From: Arthrobacter sp. S39 | GTDB lineage: Bacteria > Actinomycetota > Actinomycetes > Actinomycetales > Micrococcaceae | Direction: 5' to 3' | NCBI RefSeq assembly: GCF_004320525.1 | Contig: NZ_SIHX01000001.1 | Span: forward strand, 310,001 to 374,000 | Length of the DNA: 64,000 nucleotides | Shown here: one piece after another, positions 47,700-57,345 of the stretch | How the letters are laid out: every line of letters begins with the position of its first letter | Numbering within the stretch: position 1 is the first letter of the stretch | Notes under the pieces: model-generated | The model's database searches: none | Told to the model about the DNA's origin: nothing | Seen by the model: only the letters and a program-made list of their open reading frames with translations | Position numbers and translations under genes: made by a program

Positions 47700-48652
47700 A
47701 GAAAACCGCCCGGACAACCGTTACCCGCCGGGGCCTCGCCGGCCTGGCGGCGGGCGTCGGCATCGCCGTCGCTCTTTCCGCCTGTGGCGGCGGCGACCCG
47801 CTGTCGACGCCCAGCACCACCGGAACCGGCGGTTCAACCGGCGGCCCGCTGGTGGTGGGATCGGCGGACTTCCCGGAAAGCCAGATCGTGGCCGAGATCT
47901 ACGCCGGCGCGCTGACGGCAGCCGGCGTCACGGCCAGCACCAAGCCGAATATCGGCTCCCGCGAGATCTACTTCAAGGCCGTGCAGGACGGTTCCGTGGA
48001 TCTGGTCCCGGACTACTCCGGCAACCTGCTCTCGCACGTGGACCCGGAGGCCGCAGAGGTCTCGGCCGACGACATCTACAAGGCCCTGCCAGGGAAGCTT
48101 CCCGAGGGACTGGCAGTCCTGGAAGCAGCAAAGGCTGAGTCCAAGGACGCCATGGTGGTCACCAAAGCCACGGCCGAGAAGTACCAGCTGAAGTCCATCG
48201 AGGACCTGGCCAAGGTATGCAAGGACCTGACCATGGCGGCGCCGGCAACGTTTGAAACCCGTGCCTACGGCTTCCCGGGGCTCAAGGCGAACTACGGGTG
48301 TGAACTTAAAGCGCTGAAGCCCTTCAGCGACGGCGGCGGCAACCTGACGCTGCAGGCCCTGCTGACCGATGACGTCCAGGTGGCGGACATCTACACCACC
48401 ACCCCGTCCATCGCGGACAACGACCTTGTGGTGCTGGCGGATCCGAAGAACAACTTCAAGGCCCAGCAGGTCCTGCCGCTGTACAACAAGGCAAAGATGA
48501 CCGACAAGGCCAAGGAAGCCCTCAACGCCGTTTCCCGGGTCCTGACCACCGATGACCTGGTCAACCTCAACCGTGCGGTCAGCGGCAGCCAGAAGCAGAA
48601 CGCCAAGGACGCCGCGGCGGCCTGGCTCAAGGACAAGGGCATCGTCAAGTAA
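47696..48652 (+). CDS. opuCC: Osmoprotectant-binding lipoprotein
   Basis: 318 residues. A twin-arginine-like basic start (TVTRRGLAG) precedes a hydrophobic stretch and a lipobox VALSACGGG, cysteine at about residue 30, so it is a lipoprotein. The OpuAC/ProX-like domain follows with VGSADFPESQIVAEIYAGAL and DLVPDYSGNLLSHVD. It captures the osmolyte outside the membrane and hands it to the two permeases. Overlaps the preceding gene as ATGA; a large hairpin ends the operon. Confidence 0.94.
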   Translation: MKKTARTTVTRRGLAGLAAGVGIAVALSACGGGDPLSTPSTTGTGGSTGGPLVVGSADFPESQIVAEIYAGALTAAGVTASTKPNIGSREIYFKAVQDGSVDLVPDYSGNLLSHVDPEAAEVSADDIYKALPGKLPEGLAVLEAAKAESKDAMVVTKATAEKYQLKSIEDLAKVCKDLTMAAPATFETRAYGFPGLKANYGCELKALKPFSDGGGNLTLQALLTDDVQVADIYTTTPSIADNDLVVLADPKNNFKAQQVLPLYNKAKMTDKAKEALNAVSRVLTTDDLVNLNRAVSGSQKQNAKDAAAAWLKDKGIVK

Positions 48653-48673
48653 CGGCTGGCCTCTGCAGTACCC

Positions 48674-48717
48674 CGACGGCGGCTGCCGGACTTACGAGAG
48701 TCCGGCAGCCGCCGTCG
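48674..48717 (+). terminator. Terminator hairpin of the opuC operon
   Basis: A perfect 19-base stem (48674-48692 with 48699-48717) and a six-base loop, 21 bases after the last stop. There is no T run. Confidence 0.8.
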
Positions 48718-48771
48718 TACGTGCGCCGCGGGTGTGGGCGAGGTCTCAACGGAAGTACATCCTTCCTGTGG

Positions 48772-48777
48772 CATATT
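48772..48777 (+). promoter_or_regulatory. -10 box of alaA (leaderless)
   Basis: CATATT followed by six bases and the ATG at 48784. Confidence 0.4.
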
Positions 48778-48783
48778 TGATGG

Positions 48784-50004
48784 ATGGCAGAATTCAGGCA
48801 GTCCACCAAGCTTCACAACGTCCTTTACGACATCCGTGGACCGATTCTTCAGGCCGCCCAGCAGATGGAGGCGGAGGGTCACCGGATCCTCAAACTGAAC
48901 ATCGGAAACCCCGCGCCGTTTGGATTTGAAGCCCCGGACGCCATCCTGGTGGACATGATCCGCCACCTGCCGCATGCCCAGGGGTACAGCGACTCCCGCG
49001 GCATCTTCTCGGCCCGCACCGCCGTGTCGCAGTACTACCAAACGCGCGGCATCCAGAACATCCATGTTGACGACATCTACCTCGGCAACGGCGTCAGCGA
49101 GCTCATCACCATGTCGCTCATGGCGTTGCTGGACGACGGCGATGAGGTCCTCATTCCCACGCCGGACTACCCGCTGTGGACGGCTTCCGTGGCCTTGGCC
49201 GGCGGCAAGCCCGTGCACTACCTCTGCGACGAGGAGTCCGGCTGGCAGCCCGACCTTGAAGACATGGAAGCCAAGATCACGCCCCGCACCAAGGGCATCG
49301 TGGTGATCAACCCGAACAATCCCACAGGCGCCGTATACCCCGAAGAGACGCTCAAGAAGATCGTGGCCCTGGCCGAGAAACACGGGCTGGTCCTTTTCGC
49401 CGATGAAATCTACGAAAAGATCCTCTACGAGGATGCCGTCCACGTGAACCTGGCCGGGCTGACCGGCGACGACGTCCTCTGCCTCACCTTCAGCGGGCTC
49501 TCCAAGGCCTACCGTGTCTGCGGCTACCGCGCGGGCTGGATGGCCATTTCCGGACCCAAAAAGGAAGCCGCCGATTACCTGGAGGGCATCAACCTGCTGG
49601 CCAACATGCGCCTGTGCGCCAACGTGCCCGCCCAGCACGCCATCCAGACAGCGTTGGGCGGATACCAGAGCATCAACGACCTCATCCTTCCCGGCGGAAG
49701 GCTGCTGGAACAGCGCAACAAGGCCTACGACATGCTGAACGCCATCCCCGGAGTCAGCACGCAGCAGGCCAGGGGCGCGCTCTACCTCTTCCCCCGGCTG
49801 GACCCCGAGGTCTACCACATCCGCGATGACGAGAAATTCGTGCTGGACCTGCTGCGGGAGCAGAAAATCCTGGTTTCCCACGGCCGTGCCTTCAACTGGG
49901 TGCGCCCGGACCACTTCCGGATGGTCACGCTGCCCAACGTCAAGGACATCGAGGAAGCCGTGGGACGCATGGGGGACTTCCTAAGCAGGTACCAGGGGAA
50001 CTAG
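48784..50004 (+). CDS. alaA: Alanine-synthesising aminotransferase (AlaA-like, PLP-dependent)
   Basis: 406 residues, very similar end to end to Escherichia coli AlaA as I recall it: YDIRGPILQAAQQMEAEG, LKLNIGNPAPFGFEAPD and NMRLCANVPAQHAIQTALGG. The PLP-binding lysine is K241 in FSGLSKAYRVCGYRAGWM. Fold-type I class I/II aminotransferase that transfers amino groups between glutamate and pyruvate. It has its own leaderless promoter and a hairpin after its stop. Confidence 0.93.
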   Translation: MAEFRQSTKLHNVLYDIRGPILQAAQQMEAEGHRILKLNIGNPAPFGFEAPDAILVDMIRHLPHAQGYSDSRGIFSARTAVSQYYQTRGIQNIHVDDIYLGNGVSELITMSLMALLDDGDEVLIPTPDYPLWTASVALAGGKPVHYLCDEESGWQPDLEDMEAKITPRTKGIVVINPNNPTGAVYPEETLKKIVALAEKHGLVLFADEIYEKILYEDAVHVNLAGLTGDDVLCLTFSGLSKAYRVCGYRAGWMAISGPKKEAADYLEGINLLANMRLCANVPAQHAIQTALGGYQSINDLILPGGRLLEQRNKAYDMLNAIPGVSTQQARGALYLFPRLDPEVYHIRDDEKFVLDLLREQKILVSHGRAFNWVRPDHFRMVTLPNVKDIEEAVGRMGDFLSRYQGN

Positions 50005-50011
50005 CCTGTCC

Positions 50012-50034
50012 TCACGCGCCCATCCCGCGCGTGA
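50012..50034 (+). terminator. Hairpin between alaA and ppk2
   Basis: TCACGCGC, seven-base loop, GCGCGTGA: a perfect 8-base stem without a T run, eight bases after the alaA stop. Confidence 0.55.
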
Positions 50035-50054
50035 ACTGCGGACAAAGGATCCCC

Positions 50055-50909
50055 ATGGCCGGCTTGGTTGAGTTCGATCAGCACCCATCTGAAACGCTGA
50101 GAATCGGAAGCGGTTTTTCCCTCGCCGACGCGGACCCAGAGGCCACGCCCGGCTATTCGGGCAACAAGACGGACGGCCAAAACATCCTGGCGGAACTGGA
50201 CGGTGCCCTGGCTGAGCTGCAGGAGAAACTTTTCGCAGAGTCACGTTTCGGTGGGAAAAAACGGCTGCTCCTTATCCTGCAGGCCATGGACACGGCGGGC
50301 AAGGGCGGTATCGTCAACCATGTCATGGCCCCGATGGATCCGCAGGGGGTCCAGTTCAAGGCCTTCAAAGCACCCACCGAGGAGGAGAAGTCCTACGACT
50401 TCCTGTGGAGGATCGAGAAAGCCGTGCCCGCCGCGGGCATGGTGGGAATCTTCGACCGGTCCCATTATGAAGACGTCCTGATCCACCGGGTCCACAACTG
50501 GGCGACGCCCGAGGAGATCAAGCGCCGGTACCGTGCCATCAACGAATTCGAGGCACGCCAGACTGACGCCGGCACCAAAATCCTCAAGGTAATGCTGAAC
50601 ATCAGCAAGGCCGAACAGAAGGCCCGGCTCCTTGCCCGGCTGGACAACCCCGGCAAGCACTGGAAATACAGCAGCGGTGACCTTAAGGAACGGGCGTTCT
50701 GGAACGACTACATGGACGCCTACCAGGCTGCATTCGACCAAACCAATACCGAAGCGGCCCCGTGGCACGTGGTCCCGGCCAACAAGAAATGGTTTGCCAG
50801 GATCGCCGTGCAGCAGCTCGTGATGGGAGCCCTGACTGACCTGAGGCTGGAATGGCCGAAGGCCCAGTTTGATGTGCCCATCGAACGGGAGCTCGTGGAC
50901 AGGTCCTGA
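50055..50909 (+). CDS. ppk2: Polyphosphate kinase 2 family protein
   Basis: 284 residues from the ATG at 50055 (AAAGGA upstream). PPK2 P-loop: LLLILQAMDTAGKGGIV, lysine at about residue 83. Walker B region GIFDRSHYEDVLIHRVH at about 131-147 and a lid with arginines (EIKRRYRAINEFE). It transfers phosphate between polyphosphate and nucleotides. The QAMDTAGKGG and FDRSHYED motifs look most like class III enzymes that phosphorylate both AMP and ADP; that subclass call is from memory of the family. Confidence 0.92.
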   Translation: MAGLVEFDQHPSETLRIGSGFSLADADPEATPGYSGNKTDGQNILAELDGALAELQEKLFAESRFGGKKRLLLILQAMDTAGKGGIVNHVMAPMDPQGVQFKAFKAPTEEEKSYDFLWRIEKAVPAAGMVGIFDRSHYEDVLIHRVHNWATPEEIKRRYRAINEFEARQTDAGTKILKVMLNISKAEQKARLLARLDNPGKHWKYSSGDLKERAFWNDYMDAYQAAFDQTNTEAAPWHVVPANKKWFARIAVQQLVMGALTDLRLEWPKAQFDVPIERELVDRS

Positions 50910-50931
50910 GCCGAAAGGTTGTTCGGGGCGT

Positions 50932-51150
50932 TTAGAGGGGCTGGTCCCGGGAAGCCGCCAGGCGCTTCCGGGCGCCTTCGAGCCACTCCTCGCAGCGTTT
51001 GGCCAGGGCTTCGCCGCGTTCCCAGAGGGCCAGCGACTCCTCCAGGCTCGCCCCTCCGGCTTCCAGCTTGCCCACTACGCCGATGAGCTGCTCGCGGGCT
51101 TCCTCGTAGCTCAGCGCGTCAATTTCCGGATCAGGCTTTGTCTCGGGCAT
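50932..51150 (-). CDS. xseB: Exodeoxyribonuclease VII small subunit
   Basis: 72 residues from the ATG at 51150, the normal XseB length. [37 protein letters not shown] (core [20 protein letters not shown]) is the family's two-helix signature. The start lies 20 bases inside the end of xseA, so the subunits are translationally coupled, which fits their joint assembly. Confidence 0.96.
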   Translation of the reverse strand: MPETKPDPEIDALSYEEAREQLIGVVGKLEAGGASLEESLALWERGEALAKRCEEWLEGARKRLAASRDQPL

Positions 51151-52456
51151 GTGCTTCTCCTTGTTGAAGTTCCCCTGTGGATGTGGCCCCAAAGAGGCCG
51201 TGGGCGACCCGCACCGACAGCGCGGTTCCGGACGGCGCCTCCGACGGGTCACGGACGACGGCATGGCCCGCGGCTTCTGTTGCCCGGGCGGGCCGGCCGT
51301 AGGCAAGTTCCACCACCGCGTAGCCGCGGTCGAGCGTTTTTTGCGGTGAAAGTGCCCGCACCTGGGCCTGCAGGTGGACCAGCTGGTCGGCGGCACGCAC
51401 CACCAGTGAGCTGACCGCGGCGGACGACCTGCGCAGCAGGCGCTCGATCTCCTCGGCGCGGCCGGTCACCATGGTTTCCGGCGCCGACAGGACCGGGCGG
51501 GACTGCAGGGCGTGGAGGCGGTCGGTCTCCCGGTCCACGAGCCGGCTGATGCAGCGGCGGAGCTGCTCCCGGGCCTGGCGGACGCCTGCCAGTTCCTCCG
51601 CCACGTCCGGGACGATCCGCTTTGCGGCATCCGTTGGCGTTGAAGCCCTCAGGTCGGCGACGTCGTCGAGCAGAGGCCGGTCCGCTTCGTGGCCGATGGC
51701 GCTGACCACGGGTGTCACCGCGGCGGCGACAGCCCGGATCAGCTCTTCGCTGTTGAACGGCAGCAGGTCCTCCAGGGCGCCACCGCCCCGGGCGATGACA
51801 ATAACGTCAACGTCCGGACGGGAATCGAGCTCCTTCAGTGCCCGGACGATCTGGGAGACGGCGGTGTTTCCCTGGACGGCCACCTCACGGACCTCAAATT
51901 CCACTGCCGGCCACCGAAGTGCCGCATTCTGCAGGACGTCCTTCTTGGCGTCGGAATCCCGCCCGGTGATGAGGCCGATGCGGTGGGGCAGCAGGGGCAG
52001 GGGCTTCTTGCGGGAGTCGGCAAACAGGCCCTCGGCTGCGAGGGCCTGCCGCAGGCGTTCGATCCGCGCCAGCAAGTCGCCAAGCCCCACCGGCCTGATG
52101 TCCCTGACCTGCATGTTGAGGCGGCCGGTCTTCAGCCAGAACTCCGGCTTGAGCAGGGCGACCACCCGGGATCCACGCTCCAGCGGCATGTTCTGGCGGT
52201 CCAGTACTTTGGTCCAGACGGAGGCCGGAAGGGAAACCTCCGCGTCCACATCGCGGAGGGTCAGGTATGCATTTCCGCCGCGGCGGTTCATTTCGATGAC
52301 CTGGCCCTCGACCCACGCCGACGGCGTCCGGTCGATGTGTGCCTTGAGTTTCTGGGACAGCAGCTGCAATGGCCAGGGATTGTCCGGACTGGTTTCAGCG
52401 GCCGTCGCAGGCAGCGTGCTGGCAGCAGTGTCCGGCAGGGCAGCCTGTTCAGGCAT
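51131..52456 (-). CDS. xseA: Exodeoxyribonuclease VII large subunit
   Basis: 441 residues from the ATG at 52456; an upstream frame extension has no family character. The N-terminal OB-fold (about 20-125) reads [20 protein letters not shown]. The catalytic domain holds [37 protein letters not shown] and [26 protein letters not shown], all signature segments. It degrades single-stranded DNA with XseB. Both start choice and N-terminus (an Ala/Pro-rich 18 residues) are less certain than the family. Confidence 0.95.
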   Translation of the reverse strand: MPEQAALPDTAASTLPATAAETSPDNPWPLQLLSQKLKAHIDRTPSAWVEGQVIEMNRRGGNAYLTLRDVDAEVSLPASVWTKVLDRQNMPLERGSRVVALLKPEFWLKTGRLNMQVRDIRPVGLGDLLARIERLRQALAAEGLFADSRKKPLPLLPHRIGLITGRDSDAKKDVLQNAALRWPAVEFEVREVAVQGNTAVSQIVRALKELDSRPDVDVIVIARGGGALEDLLPFNSEELIRAVAAAVTPVVSAIGHEADRPLLDDVADLRASTPTDAAKRIVPDVAEELAGVRQAREQLRRCISRLVDRETDRLHALQSRPVLSAPETMVTGRAEEIERLLRRSSAAVSSLVVRAADQLVHLQAQVRALSPQKTLDRGYAVVELAYGRPARATEAAGHAVVRDPSEAPSGTALSVRVAHGLFGATSTGELQQGEAHARDKA

Positions 52457-52640
52457 GCGCCCTGCCCCGGGAAGCTGTGGCTGGCGGCATGGCGGTCCTT
52501 TGCTAGGCAGATGGTGGCTCGTGGTTGAATGGCGGCTGTCATCAACCTTATCCATAAGCACTATCACCGGAGGCGGACATTCACTGTCCAGCCTTCATGC
52601 GTAGGATGGCTCCTCAGCCTCCCACCAGTTAGGACCTGCT

Positions 52641-53492
52641 TTGCGCACCTTCGTTTCAGCCGTGGCCCTCATCATCGGCGTCCTGCTGACCGCCGTCGCC
52701 GTCCCCGCGATCTGGGTTGACCGCAACGTGGTGCAGGAGGACGGCTTCGTAGCGCTGTCGGGCCCGCTGGGCCAGGACGCAGACTTCCAGCAGCGGCTCG
52801 CGGCCGCAGCTGTCGGAACCATCGACACTGGCGCCGTCCCGGATGCCCTGGCGGACGTCGTCCGGCCGGTGGTCGAAGCGGCGGCCGGATCCCTGACCGG
52901 ACTGCCGGGTTACCCGGCCGCCTGGGAGGAGACGCTCAGGAAGAGCCATCGGCTGAGCTTTCCCGACCCCGCGTCGCCGCCGGCCTACGCTGAGACCTCC
53001 ACATCGCTCACGCTGGACGTTGCGCCACTGGTGGCGCTCGCGACGGAGGAGCTTGCACGCACGACCGGCCTGCCGCTGGAAGCGCCGGAGCAGACCCTGA
53101 TCAACGTCGGACAGCCGGAACACCGGCAATGGATCGAACGGGTGTCCGCGTACGCGCCGCTGGGCTATTCCCTGGCGATCGGCGCCGGAATCGCCCTGGC
53201 GCTTGCCCTGGTGGCCGCACGCCGGCGCTGGACCGTGGTTTTCAGCGCGGGCGTTGGGGCGCTTCTTCTGGCCGCGCTGTGGACCTACGGCTCGCAGCTG
53301 GCTCGGGATGCCGTCGTGGCGACGGCCAGCGGCAACGAGGTTGCCGACATGTTCAAGGACGCGTTTGCCGCGGCGGCGTCCGGCAGCTTCCAGTCCTGGA
53401 CTGCCGCAGCCGCGGTTGCCGGCGGTGTGCTTCTCGCGGCCGGCCTTGTGATCGGGATCGCTTCGCGGGGGCGCCGGGCCGTCAGCCGGTAG
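52641..53492 (+). CDS. Hypothetical membrane protein
   Basis: 283 residues from a TTG with AGGA upstream. One helix at about 4-24, a large external domain of about 145 residues (WVDRNVVQEDGFVALSGPLG), then three helices at about 175-194, 200-218 and 253-273. I recall similar proteins in actinobacteria beside ispH/lytB but no function. It ends nine bases before ispH, whose promoter lies over its stop. Confidence 0.8.
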   Translation: MRTFVSAVALIIGVLLTAVAVPAIWVDRNVVQEDGFVALSGPLGQDADFQQRLAAAAVGTIDTGAVPDALADVVRPVVEAAAGSLTGLPGYPAAWEETLRKSHRLSFPDPASPPAYAETSTSLTLDVAPLVALATEELARTTGLPLEAPEQTLINVGQPEHRQWIERVSAYAPLGYSLAIGAGIALALALVAARRRWTVVFSAGVGALLLAALWTYGSQLARDAVVATASGNEVADMFKDAFAAAASGSFQSWTAAAAVAGGVLLAAGLVIGIASRGRRAVSR

Positions 53493-53495
53493 CAT
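53490..53495 (+). promoter_or_regulatory. -10 box of ispH (leaderless)
   Basis: TAGCAT followed by six bases and the ATG at 53502; it overlaps the stop codon of the upstream membrane protein gene. Confidence 0.5.
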
Positions 53496-53501
53496 GGAGA
53501 A

Positions 53502-54581
53502 ATGACTTCCTCTGCTGTTTCCCTCTCGATGCCAACCGTACCGCGAAGGCGGCGCTCTCCTGAGGAAGTATCCGCCGCTGCACCGGTGACAGGTCCCAAG
53601 AAGGTCCTGCTCGCCGCCCCCCGCGGCTATTGCGCCGGTGTGGACAGGGCTGTGATTGCGGTCGAAAAGGCCTTGGAGCACTACGGCCCGCCGGTGTACG
53701 TGCGTAAGCAGATCGTGCATAACGTCCACGTGGTGAGCTCGCTCGAGGAGCAGGGCGCCATCTTCGTGGACGAAACCGACGAGGTGCCCGAAGGTGCCCT
53801 GGTCATTTTCTCCGCCCACGGTGTATCGCCCGCCGTGGTCCAGTCCGCAGAGGACCGCGGACTGCGCACCATCGATGCCACCTGCCCGCTGGTGACAAAG
53901 GTCCACAAGGAAGCCGTCCGGTTCGCCAAGGACGACTTCGACATCCTCCTCATCGGCCACGACGGCCATGAGGAAGTTGAGGGCACCGCGGGCGAAGCCC
54001 CGGAGCACATCCAGATCATCAACGGCCCGCATGAAGTGGACAAAGTAACAGTCCGCGACCCCGAAAAGGTCATCTGGCTGTCCCAGACCACCCTGAGCGT
54101 TGACGAGACCATGGAGACCGTCCGGCTTCTCAAGGAACGGTTCCCCACCCTCCAGGATCCGCCCAGCGACGACATCTGCTACGCCACCACCAACCGGCAG
54201 GTGGCCATCAAGAAGATCTCGCCCCAGGCAGACCTGGTCATCGTGGTGGGTTCGGCCAACTCCTCGAATTCGGTCCGCCTCGTGGAAGTAGCCCTGGAGT
54301 ACGGCGCCAAGGCCTCCTACCGCGTGGACTTTGCCAACGAAGTGGACGAGGCATGGTTTGAAGGCGTGGCCACCGTCGGCGTCACCTCCGGCGCCTCCGT
54401 GCCCGAGGTCCTGGTCAAAGATGTCCTGCGGCTGCTCGCCGACTATGGCTACGGTTCCGTCGAAGAAGTTGTCACCGCCGAGGAAGACCTGCTCTTCTCC
54501 TTGCCGAAGGAGCTCCGCGCAACACTCAAGGAAGCCGGCGACGTCAGCCGCGCGCTCGGCGGACGCCGGTCGCGCGACTGA
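53502..54581 (+). CDS. ispH: 4-hydroxy-3-methylbut-2-enyl diphosphate reductase
   Basis: 359 residues. The three iron-sulfur cysteines are C44 ([12 protein letters not shown]), C128 ([13 protein letters not shown]) and C226 ([11 protein letters not shown]). HxxVHV (HNVHVV) and the threonine in the second motif are also present. The enzyme makes IPP and DMAPP at the end of the MEP pathway. A 25-residue N-terminal extension before the core is longer than in E. coli. It converges with rmuC. Confidence 0.97.
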   Translation: MTSSAVSLSMPTVPRRRRSPEEVSAAAPVTGPKKVLLAAPRGYCAGVDRAVIAVEKALEHYGPPVYVRKQIVHNVHVVSSLEEQGAIFVDETDEVPEGALVIFSAHGVSPAVVQSAEDRGLRTIDATCPLVTKVHKEAVRFAKDDFDILLIGHDGHEEVEGTAGEAPEHIQIINGPHEVDKVTVRDPEKVIWLSQTTLSVDETMETVRLLKERFPTLQDPPSDDICYATTNRQVAIKKISPQADLVIVVGSANSSNSVRLVEVALEYGAKASYRVDFANEVDEAWFEGVATVGVTSGASVPEVLVKDVLRLLADYGYGSVEEVVTAEEDLLFSLPKELRATLKEAGDVSRALGGRRSRD

Positions 54582-54596
54582 CCCGTTCCGCCAGCG

Positions 54597-55808
54597 TCAG
54601 GCCGCGGCCTCGTCCTGCTGAAGTTCCGGCGCCGCGAGTGAACGCGGCGTCACGTCCAGGGCCGGCGGGGTGACAAGGCCGGATCCGTCCATGGCGTTGA
54701 GCTTTCGGGCTGTCGGCAGGATCCGGGCCTCAAGCGTTCCGATCATGGAGTTGTAGCGGTCCACTGAGGACTTCAGCGACGATCCCAGCTTGCCCACGTT
54801 CTCGCCAAGGGTTCCCATCCGTTCGTACAGCTGATGGGCGAGCTCGAACAGTTCGCGGGCGCTGTCCGTCAGCACATCCTGGCGCCAGGTGAATGCCACG
54901 GATTTCAGCACAGCAAGCAGGGTGCTCGGCGATGCCAGGACCACATTCCTGGACAAGGCATGGTCCAGGAGGGTCGCGTCCGCCATGAGCGCCGCCGCCA
55001 GGATCGATTCAGCCGGCAGGAAACAGATCACCAGCTCGGGGGTGTTCCCGGGAATGTCCCAGTACTTCTTATTGCTGAGGGCGTCCACATGGGCGCGCAG
55101 GGCTTTTGCGTGGGCGGCCAGCAGGGCCTGCTGGGAGTTCTCCGCATGGTTGTTGTGTTCCGTGCCTGATCCGGAACCAAGCTCCTGGGCGGCGAGGTAG
55201 GAGGACAACGGCACCTTGGCGTCCACCACCAGCTGCTTTTCCCCGGGCAGCTGGACCACGAGGTCGGGTCGGACCGTGGAGTCCGTTCCGGAACTGTGGA
55301 CCTGCTCCAGGAAATCCACGTGCTTGAGCATCCCGGATGCCTCCACCACGCGGCGCAGCTGCACCTCGCCCCACTGCCCCCGGGCGCTGTTGGAGCGAAG
55401 GGCAGACTCCAGGGCGTGTGTGGAGCGGATCAGCTGGGCGTCGGACAGGCGGGCTTCCTGGAGCTGTTGTGCCAGCTGCCCGTACTGCTCGAGGCGGTCG
55501 CGCTCCAGCAGTGCCACCTGCTGCTGCACGGCAGTCAGCTTTTCCGCTACCGGTGCGAGCGCACGCAGCACATTCCCGTCCTGGCTGCGCGAGTCGCCCA
55601 GCTCCCGGTTCTGGATGCTGAGGAGGCGGCGTTCGGCGTCGGCGGCCGCGAACTGGGCGCTGACCTCGGAAAGACGGGACGAGACGGCGTCGAAATCCTC
55701 CTCAAGCGCGTGTGCGCGTTGGCGGAACGAAAAGTAGGTAGCGGCGGCACCGGCAAAAGCGCCAACCAGAAGCATCAACAGGGCAAGAATCAGGGCGAAA
55801 GCATCCAT
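54597..55808 (-). CDS. rmuC: DNA recombination protein RmuC
   Basis: 403 residues. One N-terminal helix (about 3-24) anchors the protein, a coiled coil follows (about 30-110), then the RmuC nuclease-like domain: ARGQWGEVQLRRVVEASGM, VDAKVPLSSYLA and CFLPAESILAAALM. The C-terminal helix region has GKLGSSLKSSVDRYN. RmuC limits chromosomal rearrangements. GAGGAT precedes the ATG, so it has a short leader. It is divergent from ychF. Confidence 0.95.
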   Translation of the reverse strand: MDAFALILALLMLLVGAFAGAAATYFSFRQRAHALEEDFDAVSSRLSEVSAQFAAADAERRLLSIQNRELGDSRSQDGNVLRALAPVAEKLTAVQQQVALLERDRLEQYGQLAQQLQEARLSDAQLIRSTHALESALRSNSARGQWGEVQLRRVVEASGMLKHVDFLEQVHSSGTDSTVRPDLVVQLPGEKQLVVDAKVPLSSYLAAQELGSGSGTEHNNHAENSQQALLAAHAKALRAHVDALSNKKYWDIPGNTPELVICFLPAESILAAALMADATLLDHALSRNVVLASPSTLLAVLKSVAFTWRQDVLTDSARELFELAHQLYERMGTLGENVGKLGSSLKSSVDRYNSMIGTLEARILPTARKLNAMDGSGLVTPPALDVTPRSLAAPELQQDEAAA

Positions 55809-55930
55809 ATCCTCACTTTGGCATGCCCCTGTGACAATTTAGGCCAGCGCCAATCCGTCGGGCACGATGTCCGTACGGTGCAGCAGGCCCTCCATTGACG
55901 GCCGCGGGAAGGTTCGCGGCCTGCTGCGGG

Positions 55931-55936
55931 TAGAAT
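55931..55936 (+). promoter_or_regulatory. -10 box of ychF
   Basis: TAGAAT, eight bases before the GTG at 55945. An ATG at 55939 lies only two bases from the box and would not be in the transcript. Confidence 0.5.
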
Positions 55937-55944
55937 CAATGCTC

Positions 55945-57030
55945 GTGGCTCTTACTATTGGCATCGTCGGACTGCCCAACGTCGGCAAATCAACTCTCTT
56001 CAACGCACTGACCCGCAACCAGGTGCTCGCAGCGAACTATCCGTTCGCCACGATCGAGCCCAATGTTGGCGTCGTGAACCTGCCGGATCCACGGCTGAAG
56101 CAACTCGCGGAGATCTTCGGCTCGCAGCGCCTGCTGCCCGCGCCGGTGTCCTTCGTGGACATCGCCGGAATCGTGAAGGGCGCGTCGGAGGGTGAAGGCC
56201 TGGGCAACAAGTTCCTTGCCAACATCCGTGAGGCCGAGGCCATTGCCCAGGTGGTCCGGGTGTTTGATGACCCCGATGTCATCCACGTGGACGGCAAGGT
56301 GGATCCCCGCTCGGATATGGAGACCATCAATACCGAGCTGATCCTGGCTGACCTGCAGACGATCGAAAATGCCATTCCCCGGATCGAAAAAGAAGTCAAG
56401 ATCAAGAAGCGGGAAGCTGCCGAGCTGGCAGCCATCAAGGCTGCGCAGGCGGTCCTGGAACGCGGCGACACGATCTTCGCATCCATTAAGAGCGACAAGC
56501 TGGAAATGGAACACCTCAAGGAGCTCAGCCTCCTGACGGCCAAGCCGTTCATCTACGTCTTCAACGCGGACGAAGGCATCCTGGGCAGCCCGGAAAAGCA
56601 GGAAGAGCTGAGGGCCATGGTGGCCCCCGCGGACTCCGTCTTCCTCGATGCGAAGCTCGAGTCCGACCTCGTGGAACTGGACGAGGAAGAAGCCCGGGAA
56701 ATGCTGGAAATGAACGGCCAGGACGAGTCCGGCCTGGACCAGCTCGCCCGGGTGGGATTCCACACGCTGGGCCTGCAGACCTACCTCACGGCCGGTCCCA
56801 AGGAAACACGTGCGTGGACCATCCATCAGGGAGACACGGCCCCGCAGGCGGCGGGCGTCATCCACACGGACTTCCAGCGTGGCTTCATCAAAGCCGAAGT
56901 GGTGTCCTTCAACGACCTGATCGAGGCCGGATCCATGGCCGAGGCCAAGTCCCGCGGCAAGGTGCGCATTGAAGGCAAGGAATATGTGATGGCCGACGGC
57001 GACGTCGTGGAATTCAGGTTTAACGTCTAG
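55945..57030 (+). CDS. ychF: Redox-regulated ATPase/GTPase YchF
   Basis: 361 residues from the GTG at 55945, starting [20 protein letters not shown]1 motif GLPNVGKST at about 8-16, [14 protein letters not shown] (G3, with the glutamine-lacking pattern of this family) and NADEG as the atypical G4 that favours ATP. A helical hairpin lies at about 135-195 and a TGS domain at the C-terminus ends [10 protein letters not shown]. It binds ribosomes. A second copy of its last ten codons lies at 58417-58446. Confidence 0.97.
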   Translation: MALTIGIVGLPNVGKSTLFNALTRNQVLAANYPFATIEPNVGVVNLPDPRLKQLAEIFGSQRLLPAPVSFVDIAGIVKGASEGEGLGNKFLANIREAEAIAQVVRVFDDPDVIHVDGKVDPRSDMETINTELILADLQTIENAIPRIEKEVKIKKREAAELAAIKAAQAVLERGDTIFASIKSDKLEMEHLKELSLLTAKPFIYVFNADEGILGSPEKQEELRAMVAPADSVFLDAKLESDLVELDEEEAREMLEMNGQDESGLDQLARVGFHTLGLQTYLTAGPKETRAWTIHQGDTAPQAAGVIHTDFQRGFIKAEVVSFNDLIEAGSMAEAKSRGKVRIEGKEYVMADGDVVEFRFNV

Positions 57031-57043
57031 CGTTATTAACGCT
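57029..57043. promoter_or_regulatory. higBA operator candidate
   Basis: AGCGTTA-T-TAACGCT, a perfect palindrome with a single central base, sitting over the -35 position of the higB promoter and over the ychF stop codon. A further half-site GCGTTAT follows at 57045. Confidence 0.55.
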
Positions 57044-57051
57044 ATGCGTTA

Positions 57052-57057
57052 TATCCT
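57052..57057 (+). promoter_or_regulatory. -10 box of higBA (leaderless)
   Basis: TATCCT followed by six bases and the ATG at 57064. Confidence 0.5.
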
Positions 57058-57063
57058 GATGCC

Positions 57064-57345
57064 ATGATCAGGTTGTTCGGGAGCAAGGACACCGAACGAC
57101 TGTGGCGTCGTGAGCAGGTGGCTTCGATGGATTCACGGATCCTTCGGTCCGCCCTCCGCAAGCTTCGCCAGGTGGGGTCCGCGGAGTCGATCGAGGATCT
57201 CCGCGTTCCGCCGGGGAACCGGCTCGAAGGGCTGAAAGGTGACCGGGCTGGTCAATACAGCATCAGGATCAACGACCAGTGGCGGATCTGCTTTAGGTGG
57301 ACGGACGCTGGACCAGAGGAGGTGGAGATCGTTGACTGCCATTGA
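57064..57345 (+). CDS. higB: HigB/RelE-type toxin
   Basis: 93 residues, the usual HigB length. It has the killer-family core: LEGLKGDRAGQYSIRINDQWRICF (central YSIRINDQWRICFRW at about 65-79) and the basic DSRILRSALRKLRQ helix. Members cut mRNA on the ribosome. The toxin gene comes first, as in higBA systems, and its last codons overlap higA. A palindrome covers the -35 region, so the complex probably represses its own operon. Confidence 0.93.
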   Translation: MIRLFGSKDTERLWRREQVASMDSRILRSALRKLRQVGSAESIEDLRVPPGNRLEGLKGDRAGQYSIRINDQWRICFRWTDAGPEEVEIVDCH

